Source of the DNA: Aplidium turbinatum
Taxonomy: Eukaryota > Chordata > Ascidiacea > Aplousobranchia > Polyclinidae
Reading direction: 5' to 3'
NCBI GenBank assembly: GCA_918807975.1
Contig: OU964926.1
Span: 21,335,996-21,399,995 of the forward strand
Length of the DNA: 64,000 nt
The notes under the pieces were generated by a model. It was not told the origin of the DNA. It saw only the letters and a list, made by a program, of their open reading frames with translations, and ran no database searches. Both the position numbers and the translations under genes were made by a program. Of the stretch, positions 23,421 through 33,639 are shown piece after piece (positions within the stretch are counted from its first letter, which is position 1; every line of letters starts with the position of its first letter).

Positions 23421-24689
23421 TCTTAGTTCTTGAAAGTCTTTAGATGCTCTTTACAAGCTTGTAAAATTTAAAAACTTGAATATGGTTCTTTAACTGCGTT
23501 CCAGAAGACTGCTATCAGAATGATAGCAAGCAAATACAAATCTTTTTTTGATAGCTTCTCAATATATGGACTGCAAAAAGCCTTCAGTTTTATAAATTTC
23601 TGCTGTATTGCAGACGTTGAATCAATGTAAAGAAACGTCTGGTTTTACGTCTGGGACTTTCATAGAGCAAATCAGACAAAAAATAAAGTTTTATTCGTTT
23701 GCAGCAAAGCACATTGAGATCAAGATTTGACTCTTGACAGGCTAAACAAACTAAACTACGCTTTCTCTTCAAAGAAACCGTTATTGTTAGAAACATTAAC
23801 AAAAGGTCTGTCAGGTGTTTTGATTTTCAAGGACGTAGTTTGGCCGCCGTTCCAAACACGCAAATTGAAATGTTTTAGAGAAAAAGTAAGCAAGAAATCA
23901 CGCTTTAACCTTTACATCAAAGTATACTCTCTGCCTGTGCTGACTGTCCTTTCATTTTTACAATCGTTAGACCATCATTTGTGGCATTCTGGATAAACTG
24001 TTGGACATTCTCCAAAAGTTATTTATAAGAAAAATGGAATTAATTTACATTTATTCAAGAACTGAAACCAGTTGTTCTTAACACACTTGAAACAGCCTGA
24101 TGAACAAATTATGAAGAATGTTAAACTTATGTTAATGAAGCTGTTTAATCAGACCAAAAAATAAAGAAAAAATGCAGAAACTAAAACCAATGAATGTAAA
24201 CAATAAGAGAGCGAAAAAGTTGCGCTGGCATTACAAGCATTGTTTTAAAGGGGTATGATAATTTTCTGCAGTGCAGGGCTTCACAAACTTTTTTGCTCAC
24301 GACTTCTACTAATCTCCTAAAATTTTCCGTGACCCTTTGCAGTTGAAATGATAAACATTGCAAAATATACATTTGTGATATTTATTAAAAGGCTTAAAGT
24401 GCCTCTGACAGAAAAATAAATTCGCTAAATTTACCTAAGATACCAAAGAGATGAAACTAACAAACTTCCCTGACCAGCAAATCGTAAAAAATATCAACAG
24501 GCTACTAAGTTACAAGCTTGCAAACTGTCGTTCACATTCGGCGAATCTGGCACTCATTCAATTGCGAAAATAAAAACGGCAACACCGCTGTGACGTCACC
24601 ATGGGTGGGAAGGATAATTTGTTTCTCTGTGGTGAGTTGGTAAGGTATTGTACGACTAGTGCAAAACGTCAATGTGTGAGGCACTATTG
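23421..24689. other. No firm gene; degraded hAT end
   Basis: A palindromic repeat copy lies at 23608-23630. GCAGGGCTTCACAAACTTT near 24275 looks like a single hAT end without a partner. An 89-codon frame at 23727-23996 has no recognisable features. Confidence 0.35.
23608..23630. repeat. Palindromic repeat copy 3 (half)
   Basis: Only the right half, TGCAGACGTTGAATCAATG, is conserved. Confidence 0.65.
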
Positions 24690-24697
24690 GTCTAAAG

Positions 24698-26020
24698 CCG
24701 GGGTGTGCAACCTTTGTTACAGGAGGGCCAGATATAAATAATTGGGTGAAACCGCGGGCCGCACGTTTATTTAACATATGATTTCTAGTAGTTGCAGGCA
24801 CAAAAGAGTAGTTTTTCTTGTTATTCATGTTATTCTTATATTAGGGGTTATCTCCTTCCAGAAATAATAAGTTAGGACGCATAAATTTCTGAAGAAAACT
24901 GCTATTCAAATTTATTGTCACACTGTCTTTAAACGAGCTCAGTGAGAAGTTTGCAGCTGGCTTCTTTTCCTGACGGCTTTTTCCAAATTTACTTTAATGG
25001 AAGTGATCGCAATTCGAAGTCCATTTTCCAAGTGTTGGTCTGTCAGAACCGATCAATAGGGAGATTTCATGACGCCCGTTTTAGAAAAAATGTTCGCACA
25101 AATACGTTGAGCCAAAAAGTGCCATTTTTGAAGCCATGGATTTTTGAAATGTGGAAAGTCATCTTAGTTGAAATGTTTTCGGTAAAAATCGCCAAGATTC
25201 ATTTTTAAATACTTTGCTTTCAAATCCTTTTTCTCTTGAAGATCAATCAGTTCAAGTTGGATATCAGCTGGTGCTTTGTCAATGTCCGTGTTGAATGGCG
25301 AAGAGAATATATCAAACAAATGTTCATGAGATTTGAAGTCCTTGAAACGAGCCAAAAATTCATGTTGGAAAGTGGAAAAGATGTCTTGTCTGTATGTGAG
25401 CTTTCCAAAGTCGTACTTTGTTCATAATGCCTTTTATGTGACCATACATTTTTAGAAATAATTGATTAAACGGCCATTTAACCTTTTATAGGCAGAGAAA
25501 ACTTTTTCTCGAACCGTAGAAAATGTCATGATCAAATCACCGCTTCAATGCGTGATGGAAAGCTACAGATAAATCTGCATCTGGCATTACAGAGTGCAAA
25601 AAACAGTGTTGCAGAACGCGTTTTCGAATATTAAATTCTCATCAGTGCAACTACGTTTATCAACGCAATAACAACGGTTACCTTTAAACTTAATACAATA
25701 CATTACAAACATTATAAGGACATATTCTCAGTGTTCAATTGAATATTAATAAATCCAGAGACATCAGAATAGAAAATTAAATACAATGGATTGGCGGTGG
25801 CCGGTGGGAGACTTCTAAAATGGTTAACAGAAGGTGCGAAATCTACAATAGCCTATTGCACTCCACAATGAATTGTTCAAACGTACCAGACTAAACTAAA
25901 TTACCGTATAAACATGTTTCGCGAGCCGCACACAATTCAAAATTGGCACATCTTCGCGGGCCACATAATTTTTCTTTGCGGGCCACATTTGGCCCGCGGG
26001 CCGCACGTTGCACACCCCTG
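24698..26020 (-). mobile_element. hAT (Charlie-like) transposon with transposase remnant
   Basis: Perfect 8-bp duplications GTCTAAAG lie at 24690-24697 and 26021-26028. Ends are CCGGGGTGTGCAACC and GTTGCACACCCCTG. The interior holds the C-terminal part of a hAT transposase on the minus strand. At 1323 bp it is an internally deleted copy. Confidence 0.95.
24939..25520 (-). pseudogene. hAT transposase C-terminus, GTF2IRD2-like
   Basis: On the minus strand the frames give KVRLWKAHI, then FKSHEHLFDIFSSPF with DKAPADIQLELIDLQEK, then LKMNLGDFYRKHF. The dimerisation end is RPALTDQHLENGLRI, and it closes RSQLQTSH before a stop at 24939-24941. This order matches the C-terminal half of hAT-Charlie transposases and the transposase-derived part of vertebrate GTF2IRD2, as I recall them. 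There are frame changes between the blocks and the N-terminal half is missing. It lies within the element defined by the GTCTAAAG duplications, so it is a transposon remnant. Confidence 0.82.
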
Positions 26021-26105
26021 GTCTAAAGCATGTGCAAAATGAGAATTACCGAAATGAAAAAGTCAACTTATTATTACTATCAGGTTTAGATCAAATAGGT
26101 TGAGT

Positions 26106-26520
26106 CATGGCCACCTAAAGATACTGCCTGATTTGTCACATTTTGCAGAAATTTCCAGGTTTTTCTAACTTTGGGCAAACGTTTAAATAAATTTTTCTAA
26201 AAATTAGATTTTTACGCTTTCTTTATTCTTTCCCCCAGATGACACAATAGGTTTTAGCATTCTCACATGTTGAAAAACAAAGAAAATTTGATTTCGAAGA
26301 TTTTAGTCAGACTGTTAATTTTCAATAACAGTCTGATTTTGCGTTTTTCAACTTACTTTTTCTCATTTGCTATTGCTTCCCTAAGGCAACAAAAAAGTTT
26401 TATGTCATTAGGAAATCGCAAAAGTGAAAACATCTCAAAAAATGTCAGTCAAGCACTAGCAGTAGCTGTAATCAAAATCTGCAAAATGTGACAAATCAGG
26501 CCGCATCTCCAGGTGGCCAT
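26106..26520. mobile_element. Non-autonomous hAT-like element (family 3), copy 2
   Basis: Nearly the same sequence as 12700-13118, with inverted ends CATGGCCACCT. Flanking GGTTGAGT lies at 26098-26105 and 26521-26528. The two copies differ at only a handful of sites, so both are recent. Confidence 0.92.
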
Positions 26521-26528
26521 GGTTGAGT

Positions 26529-26979
26529 TTATTTTTATCAAACAGCATCTCAATTTAATTGAAATTGCAGTTTTTCTAAACTCTTGTAGGGCTAAAATTT
26601 TGATAATTTTTTCAATGTCCTAATCTGGCTATAGCCATTTGCAGTGTAACATCAGTATCTCACAAACAGTAGGCCTACCCTTAATTTATGGTTGAGGTAA
26701 TGCCTGCAAATTGCTGTTTATGTGTCAGTGACAAAGACGTGTGCTATCTTTTCATGCTATCATGCTATCTTTTCATGCTTTCCAACAAAACAAGGTGCTG
26801 AGAAGAAAATAGTCAAAGTTTTCTTCCAGTGTTCGAAAGTGGGATGGACCATACAAAACTAGTCGTATATGTTCTCTTCATTTCACTGGAGATAATTTTG
26901 GTAACACCAACAACCCGATTTGAATCTTCCCAGCAACGACTGGCGTGCTGGGAACTCTAGGTGGTGCGTTTGCCACTAG
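26529..26979. other. No gene recognised upstream of P2X7-like remnant
   Basis: Spacer with a short duplicated word, ATGCTATCTTTTC, near 26755-26775. The earlier part of the P2X7-like domain was not found here. Confidence 0.4.
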
Positions 26980-27463
26980 TGCGAGTCTATGTCCCAGCCC
27001 AATGAATGTGTATGTTGCCATGAAGTGCCACAGACGACAGAACTTTTGAAGAAAGACGCATTTAGCTGTGTTACCAATTTGAACGATTTTGAGGCACACT
27101 TACATCCTGCAGTTTTAAGGACTTTTTTTTTATGATGAACAGGAAGAACTGGAAAAAAAGCAGTAAACCGAAAGGAGAAAACGGAGACCTATCAAAAGAG
27201 TAAGGATGCTACATTAGGCTAAAATACCCCGAACGCTAAAGAATGCACACTAAAAGAAGTGATTTTATTTCCTTGCAGGCAGTAGGCTATCGGTAATTAG
27301 TCGCTTACAGGCATGTATTGGAGTGGATACTACAAGGTGATGCTCTCGGAAGCAACAATCGGATTGTGCTGCCGCCATGCATTGTTTGGCGAATCCGAAA
27401 CAATTTTCAAGTCCAGATGGCCGTTACAACGGATTTCAATGGCAAACTGAAGGCACATTATGA
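26980..27463 (+). pseudogene. Decayed P2X7-type intracellular (ballast) domain
   Basis: The domain is Cys-rich and zinc-binding in P2X7 receptors and in many stand-alone invertebrate proteins. The first block, after an acceptor-like CACTAG, reads CESMSQPNECVCCHEVP, then FSCVTNLNDFEAHLHPAVL. A T-run shifts the frame into NRKNWKKSSKPKGENGDLS, and a GTAAGG donor follows at 27200. The second block has LVAYRHVLEWI, LGSNNRIVLPPCIVWRIRN and SPDGRYNGFQWQTEGTL, then a stop. These match the family pattern of YR..AYR, W..G.LG, NR..IPsC...IR..F and G.Y.GF. A stop (TAA) precedes LVAYR and a one-base slip follows IRN. The gene is broken. It could be a lost host gene or cargo of a transposon. Confidence 0.72.
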
Positions 27464-28353
27464 GAGAGAGAGAACTTTTATTTATTTATGAATAGTGATG
27501 AATAATGATGAATTAAATATGAATGATGATTCGTACGATTTCTTCATTTTTCACTTCAAGTATATTTTATGTTTTGTAGGAACGTATTCAGTGCAGTTTT
27601 ATTAAACTGCAAAAAAACAATAAATCTTTGAAAAAAGCAACCGCTTGTACCAACTCCGACCAAACTGCGATCCACCAATTACATCTAGAAAGCATTTGTT
27701 TCATCCGTCGCTAACGACGCCCACCCAAGATGACGTAACACCACCAAAGTCGTCCCAGAGCAGTGAAATATGGAGTTTTGCCTGTGGTGGCGCTGCGGAG
27801 CAGTCGTTTTGTATAAATTACGCCCCAACCAGTCGAGCTTCGAGGTTAAGATTAAAAAGTTCGCTAAGCATAATTCTGCGCTAGGAAATGCTTAGAAAAG
27901 TTACTATACTTGGGTCCAACCTGTCAGGGGCACTTTAATTCAAACGAAACTAGAACAAAACCTACCCATTTCTTACATTTGAATGTGTTTTGTGTATATA
28001 TTCATATTTTATTTTTAGATTATAGTGCATGAAACGTGCTTTCAAAACATGACATAGCAAAATATCGCTTTAGAAAATACCAAAAATAACTTGAGGAAAA
28101 TCTTTTTGGGAAAAGGTTTTGGAACTCCATACAAACTATATTTGGTACCATATATAGAAATAGTAACAGTAAAGCTATACAAACAATACAACATTGGCCT
28201 ACTTCCAAAGGAACTTAATATATTTCTAAACTATTGTATGTAAGAAAAAACTATTTTAATTGTTATTATTTATAGATTTTTTTTTGAGATGTGCCAGAAA
28301 GTATTTTTTCTGACACTGGTTCAATAAACTTCTAATTATAACCAGACTTAAAT
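27464..28353. other. No gene recognised
   Basis: Short GAGA and GATGAATAATGA runs lie at 27463-27530. A 79-codon frame at 27645-27884 has no family resemblance. Confidence 0.35.
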
Positions 28354-29558
28354 CAGGCCCGTAATTATACATTTTAGCTTGGGGGGGCTCAAAAGTTGTT
28401 GCGAAGTAAAAGGCTATGCACATAACATTTGTAGTTGCAATTAGTCTAATTTGCGGTTTTTCGGGCAAAGGCATGGCATATGTTATAAAGTCACAAGGTG
28501 CTAGATAGCAGTAATTTCGAATGATTGGGATAATTCCAGCCAAAACATGGGTAATTCCAGCCAAAATGATTGCAGAATAGAATAGATGCAATCATTGCAT
28601 GCAATCAATCAGTGGCGTAGTCAGGAATTTGTAAAGGGGGGGTTTTGACGACCCAGCGGCGGGGGGTCTGGGGGGCCTCCCCCAGAAAATTTTGAAAAAT
28701 TGCTTTGAATTTGGTGCATTCTGAGAGCATTTTCAACAAAAATGTGGGTATGAATATTCCTGTAAAATTGTGCTGTCCGGTGGCATAGCAAAAGAATAAG
28801 TTCATGTTTTCTTCGGCATTTTTCGGAAATAAAGCTAAGTCTCTATGTTTTCTTGTTGCTAAATCCTGGCTGAGATGTTTAAATGTTTGGTATTGACAAA
28901 ACTCGCTCTTTTAATGTAGTTTTGCTTAAAATTATGCAATTTCTTTTTAGACTGAAAGCATCACACGTGCCAAAGGGGGGGGGGGGGTTGTAATCCCCAA
29001 CCCCCCCCCCTGGCTACGCCACTGGATGCAATATTTTTAACACACAACTTTGTCAGGAATGACCCTCGTGACTTTGTCTGGTACAGGTCTCCACCAAACC
29101 AATTTATCCCCTTTGGGGTGTAATATTCGGCAGTAAACGTCAAAAAACACTAACAGCTATCCAAGCTGATACCAATGTTGATTTATTTGTTTTTAAGAGA
29201 TATTCATGGACAATATTTCCAAAACCAGCATCTTACTCCATTGTAATTGCTTTTACCTGAGATGCCTTGCCAAAAAAACTCACCCAAATTTAAAAATCAT
29301 TATCGTGCAATCTGTCTGGAATAACCCTATAACTATTACTCCACCAGTACATAACAACTACAAAATTACAAGCAAGATAATTGTACAAAGTGACATATGA
29401 GAATCAAAAAAAATTAAATATAGAAAGTCTTGGGTCTGGGATTACCGTAGGCTACTCATTTGGAATTGGAAAACCAAATGTAGCTTGCCTGGCAGAGTTT
29501 TTACTTTGAGCTTGGGGGGGCATTGCCCCCCCAAGCCCCCCCGGCAATTACGGGCCTG
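28354..29558. mobile_element. Non-autonomous hAT element (family 5), host of a nested insertion
   Basis: The 1205-bp element has ends CAGGCCCGTAATTA and CAATTACGGGCCTG. Perfect 8-bp duplications ACTTAAAT lie at 28346-28353 and 29559-29566. Another element is nested inside at 28610-29024. Confidence 0.93.
28610..29024. mobile_element. Nested hAT-like element (family 6)
   Basis: Ends are CAGTGGCGTAGTCAGG and CCTGGCTACGCCACTG. ATGCAAT occurs on both sides, but its offset from the ends is not symmetrical, so the target duplication is unproved. It is younger than its host, 28354-29558. Confidence 0.75.
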
Positions 29559-29643
29559 ACTTAAATTATGCTCTTCTCAAATGACAACGCTCACAAAAAG
29601 GGATCCATTGTAACGCAGAAAATGCAATGCAAGTACCATTAAA

Positions 29644-29915
29644 GGTAAAGGTGGTCCCATACTTCATTCAAGTGTCGGGTATGAGAAGATAAGGTTCTCA
29701 TTGTACTAAGCCATCAGCACTAACGAGAGTAGAGTGGTCAGTTCTTTTCTCTCAGCCGCCTTTCCTGCAGCAATTATGCCCACCTAATTTATTACACCCT
29801 GGTTAAATTTGAGCGGTGTTTTTAACAACCAGCTGAAGCGGGTAGTCGAACCAGGCTTGCATAATTGGAAAGCCAACGCCTTATCCAAGCGCCATCCCAC
29901 CACTTGCCCATCACC
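29644..29915 (-). mobile_element. tRNA-derived SINE (family C)
   Basis: On the minus strand the head reads GGGATGGCGCTTGGATAAGG and later CCTGGTTCGACTACC, which resemble pol III A and B boxes. The body ends near a TATCTTCTCATACCCGACAC tail. Only one copy was noticed in this window. Confidence 0.6.
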
Positions 29916-29939
29916 TTTATTACAAATGTGAAAAACATG

Positions 29940-30696
29940 TGTATGTATTCTACTGTATAAGGGACGTTAATAGCAATTGAATTAAATCGTAAAAATAATT
30001 TTTTCTGTCAAAGGTGCAAAACTATATTTTTAATATTAAATGATAAATAGTAGCCTATTTATAAATTGGTGTCAATAGTTTGTTAAAACATTAGTTTTAA
30101 AAAGCATTGCTTCAGTTTTCTTGGCAACTTTTTGGCAAACATGTGTTAGAAATCAATTTAATTCACTGTTTACCGCTCGAATATGAGTGAAACCAATCAA
30201 CATAAGGAAGTTGTCAGCTTTGCATTATTTCCATGGTCTCCAGTACAGCTAACTAATTTAACCCGTTTTGCTTTTGAGGAAATTGAACGATAAAACACAC
30301 GTCAAAGCTTTTCTACCCTCGTGCAGTTCACAATAGTAGAAGAGTGTTGTGACTGCAATTTAGTCATCGCCAAAAACCTGGAAACTTTAAAACTATTTTA
30401 GTAAAGAACTATGAAAAAATAGATCACGTCACGATACACCACTGAGAGCTGCAAGTCAGATTATAGCCAATGGTAGGCTACAAAGTTGTCGCTTTAGAAT
30501 TCCATGCTCTTTATTGATCATTTTGATTTGATTGTCATGTTGTAACTTTTGTTGCTACTGTTTTCGTGATTTACGGATTTTGAAGGTTTCTTCGGATTTT
30601 CGCCCAAATATGTTTTTTCTACTGCGACTTAGCGGCAGAGTGTTGCGCGATATTTCAACCACCCGATCGCGCTAGCATACACACTCAATTACGCAG
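29940..30696. other. No gene recognised
   Basis: AT-rich spacer before a candidate exon. A 21-codon frame at about 30611 (MFFLLRLSGRV...) could be a start but does not splice clearly. Confidence 0.3.
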
Positions 30697-30888
30697 TCAA
30701 AGGTCTTTCGAGCATTGAGAAAGTTTTCACTGCGCGAAAAAATTGACGGCTTTAACATCATATTTAAATTTCAAGACCTGTTGCAATATCGTATGTTGTA
30801 TGTTTTAATTACGTTAGTGTTTGCTACTGCACTACATGCAAAGCTTTTTTCAGCAAAGCGTGTATTGTGCGATGCATTTCACAACCAG
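30697..30888 (+). CDS. Candidate membrane-protein exon, innexin/pannexin-like N-terminus
   Basis: The exon runs from an acceptor (TTACGCAG) to a donor (CAG before GTGATT). It has 64 codons, phase 0 at both ends. It begins SKVFRALRKFSLREKIDGF, continues into a hydrophobic span MLYVLITLVFATALHA, and ends KRVLCDAFHNQ. An N-terminal amphipathic part, one membrane span and then a Cys near the outer face is the layout of the first exon of innexins and pannexins. I see no YCW motif or later spans. The following acceptor at 31006 runs quickly into a stop. It is an orphan exon; the family is a weak guess. Confidence 0.35.
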
Positions 30889-31023
30889 GTGATTTGATAA
30901 AGTTAATCTGTTTGCGAAATAAACCATTTAACAGAAAAATCCTTTGACCATTTAAGTAGAGAAGTAAAGTTAGCTTACATTTTTAAAATATCCCAGTTGG
31001 TAAAATTTGTGGTTTTTACATTA

Positions 31024-31057
31024 CATTGATTTAACGTCTGCAGACGTTAAATCAATG
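31024..31057. repeat. Palindromic repeat copy 4 (perfect 34-bp palindrome)
   Basis: CATTGATTTAACGTCTG followed by its exact reverse complement. No loop. Confidence 0.92.
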
Positions 31058-31084
31058 CAAAAACTACGGATTATGCTAGCTGGA

Positions 31085-32033
31085 ATGATGAAGGAAGAAA
31101 AGAATCAGCCGTCAATCGCATTCTATGACCTATGTGGTCATTACTCACAATGGACACAAAATACTGTGAGTTGATGTTTCTTGTTAACACTTTGGGTTCA
31201 AAACGGTTGGTATAGTTGCAGGTCTTGATACTCATTTGAAGTGTGACTGTGAAAACGTTTTAACTTCCGCCATTCAAACATGATGCTTACTGCTGCAATT
31301 AATCCCGATGTAGGCTACAAGCAAGACTAACTGACCTTGCATAATCAAATCATTCAATGTTTATAAATAATGCACACTACTGTAGCCTGTTATGTTATGT
31401 AATTGTTTGCTTATGGTTTACAATCTATAAATCTAGTAAAGCTGTTTTTGCAGTGCTATGGCATATGGATTGTCCAAATAATCACAACTATTGTAATCAT
31501 TGTAATGTACCCTACTTCTTCCGTTGTCTTAGATTATTTTGGGGCATGGCTAGCCAGTTTTCTAAAACATGTTAAAATTCATATCAAATTTGGTCTAAAT
31601 CTTGAACAGTTGGTATCCAAGTAGTTAACATTACAAAAAAACAAGCTACTTTATTAACTTAGCGTGAGATTAACTATAATTTTCTTGCATTCAAAGTGAA
31701 TTAAATGACAATGCTTGTATTTCGTAGGATACAAGCGAAAGTTGGTTGCTCGATAAACTGACATTGTTTATCTCAGTGATAAGAAGAAAGATTGTTCTGC
31801 AAGAGCAAACAAAACCCAAAAAACTGTCGATAATTAGCATACCTCTACGACGATCGCATGAATTATGTCCAGCTGAGAAATCTGCCGTTTTTACATTGAT
31901 ACAACGCCTGCAGACGTTGAATCAATGTAAAAAGTACAAATTTGTCAGCTGGGCAGTCGTTGTAGTAATAGATGTCACAGAAACTTTGATTGACGAAGCT
32001 TGGTCATTTGTCATGCAATCTATAGGTGACTGA
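31085..32033 (+). CDS. Candidate two-exon gene, unknown
   Basis: Exon 31085-31165 (27 codons, MMKEEKNQPSIAFYDLC...) ends at ACT before GTGAGT. Exon 31728-32033 follows an acceptor TTTCGTAG. Both join in phase 0 and run to a stop for 128 residues. The second exon starts DTSESWLLDKL and is basic in the middle (RRKIVLQEQTKPKK). A copy of the palindromic repeat lies inside the second exon in frame, where it encodes FTLIQRLQTLNQ. That makes at least this part suspicious. No domain is recognised. Confidence 0.22.
31888..31933. repeat. Palindromic repeat copy 5 (46 bp, two mismatched pairs)
   Basis: TTTTTACATTGAT... mirrored by ...ATCAATGTAAAAA around the core CTGCAG. This is the longest version and shows the full unit. 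Confidence 0.9.
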
Positions 32034-33430
32034 GGTTGTTGTAAGAAGTTTTTTTCATGCCCGCTTTTGTCGCTTTGTGACATTTCTATGCATGACGCAT
32101 GCTATTGTATCGAGGACGCTGATCACATGATAGAAAAATGCCTGAAAAAATTGACGTACTTTAAATTACCTACAATCGTTTTTAAACCGCATAAGGAATG
32201 ACTTTAGTTTTTTTTAATGACCTTAATGATGTCAGTCAAGTAAAAGTAATCAAAGGGATGCGTAGCCAGAGCTTTAAAAGTTTTCTAAACAATTAAAACA
32301 CTGCGTGAAGTCACGCCGTTTAAAATTGAGAATAATTGCACCAATTTAGCAGCTATTGTTGTAAACGCTTGAAGACTTAGATTACCCTTAAACGTATAAA
32401 AATTTAAAAAGTGATTGATTTTGTTGTAACTTTAAAATCCAAATTTGAGCAGGTCACTTTTTGAAGTTTTACTTTTCCTCTCACGAATACCTTTTCTCAC
32501 ATTTGGTCAGTCTCTTGAATTAGCAAACTGCGTCAGTGCGTCATATTTAACCAATTCTTAAATTTTTGCATAAGGATAGAAATTATTTTTGTCAGAGCTG
32601 TTGTAGACTTACTGAGTAGTTGCAGTACGCTTTAATACGGTAGTTTGATATTTAGAAGTTCAGTTGGTTGTTGTGAAACTTGCATGTTTACACGGTTAAC
32701 AAAGTAAACCAATTTCTTCGAATGTTTGAGTTGGTGTTATCGGTCTACTATTCAATTACAAAAAATAAACGATGAAAATTATGCAGCGAAAAGCGACAAA
32801 GGCTATAGTCTTTTGCAAATGCTTTAGTATTAACCAAAGAAACACATAACGTTTCACAGCACGAAGGTGCACGTTGAATCACGAAGTTAACATTTCTTGA
32901 AATTAAACCTTCCTTATATTTTCAGTGTCCTTACTATAAGATTTTGTCAATCCGTTAAGTTTATCAAGAATCAGCTGTAAAAAATTCAATCCTTTAGCTA
33001 AAACACGTCGCCTATAGTATAGCCTACAGGCTTTATTGCTGTTACTCGTTTACGCATTACTGTAATAGGTACGCTTGAGAATCAAAACTGACAAACTTGC
33101 TGCTATAACTTGCTACGGTAGTTCGGAAGCAATGATAATAAAGTTACTAATTTATGCGGCCAGAAGTGCTAATTTACCCAAGTTTCACAACGTTTTTTTA
33201 GTTTTCCTTGAAAATATAAGTTTGTTAATTTTTGCAATTTGTTGAAAAGTTATGATTTCAAAATAGCAGAGATGTACTTCTCTATTTCAAGCGAAAAGAA
33301 TTGGAAAAGTAACTTCACTAAAACACGCTTTCGTCAGTAATTGGTAGTTGAAACCACATAAACATTGAATTACTTCTAACTGACGCTGTAGCAAGCCAAA
33401 TTAACCCGAGTAGAAAAAGGTATTACTTAC
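32034..33430. other. No firm gene
   Basis: AT-rich. It may be an intron of the minus-strand gene whose exon is at 33431-33639. No complete element found. Confidence 0.3.
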
Positions 33431-33639
33431 CAAAAAATTGTAAAGACTATTGGAGTAGAAATATTTACCAAACAAGCGGCTTTTGCGTTGAACATTGCAT
33501 CCACCCGCGCTCTTTTAGATGGATCTGTTTGCTTTTGCGGTGTTTGAACAATTTCTAACGTTGAATCATCATAGTTTTGTTGCTCGAATGTCAGATTGAC
33601 ATTTTTTTCGCTCTCAAGTTTATCCGATGAGAGACATGA
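33431..33639 (-). CDS. Orphan internal exon, minus strand
   Basis: On the minus strand, an acceptor (CCTCAAG) leads into 69 open codons plus two bases and a strong donor (TTG before GTAAGT). The translation begins SCLSSDKLESEKNVNLTF, continues through acidic and Thr/Pro-rich stretches (TLEIVQTPQKQTDPSKRA), and ends in a hydrophobic ACLVNISTPIVFTIF that looks like the start of a membrane span. The composition is protein-like and the donor is near consensus. No partner exon was secured; an ATG-bearing segment near 33745 (MSGYLSTLSSD) is one possibility. Confidence 0.4.

Noticed and set aside
23727-23996. 89-codon frame starting beside a palindromic repeat
   Set aside because: No signal peptide, domain or splice partner; ordinary for AT-rich DNA.
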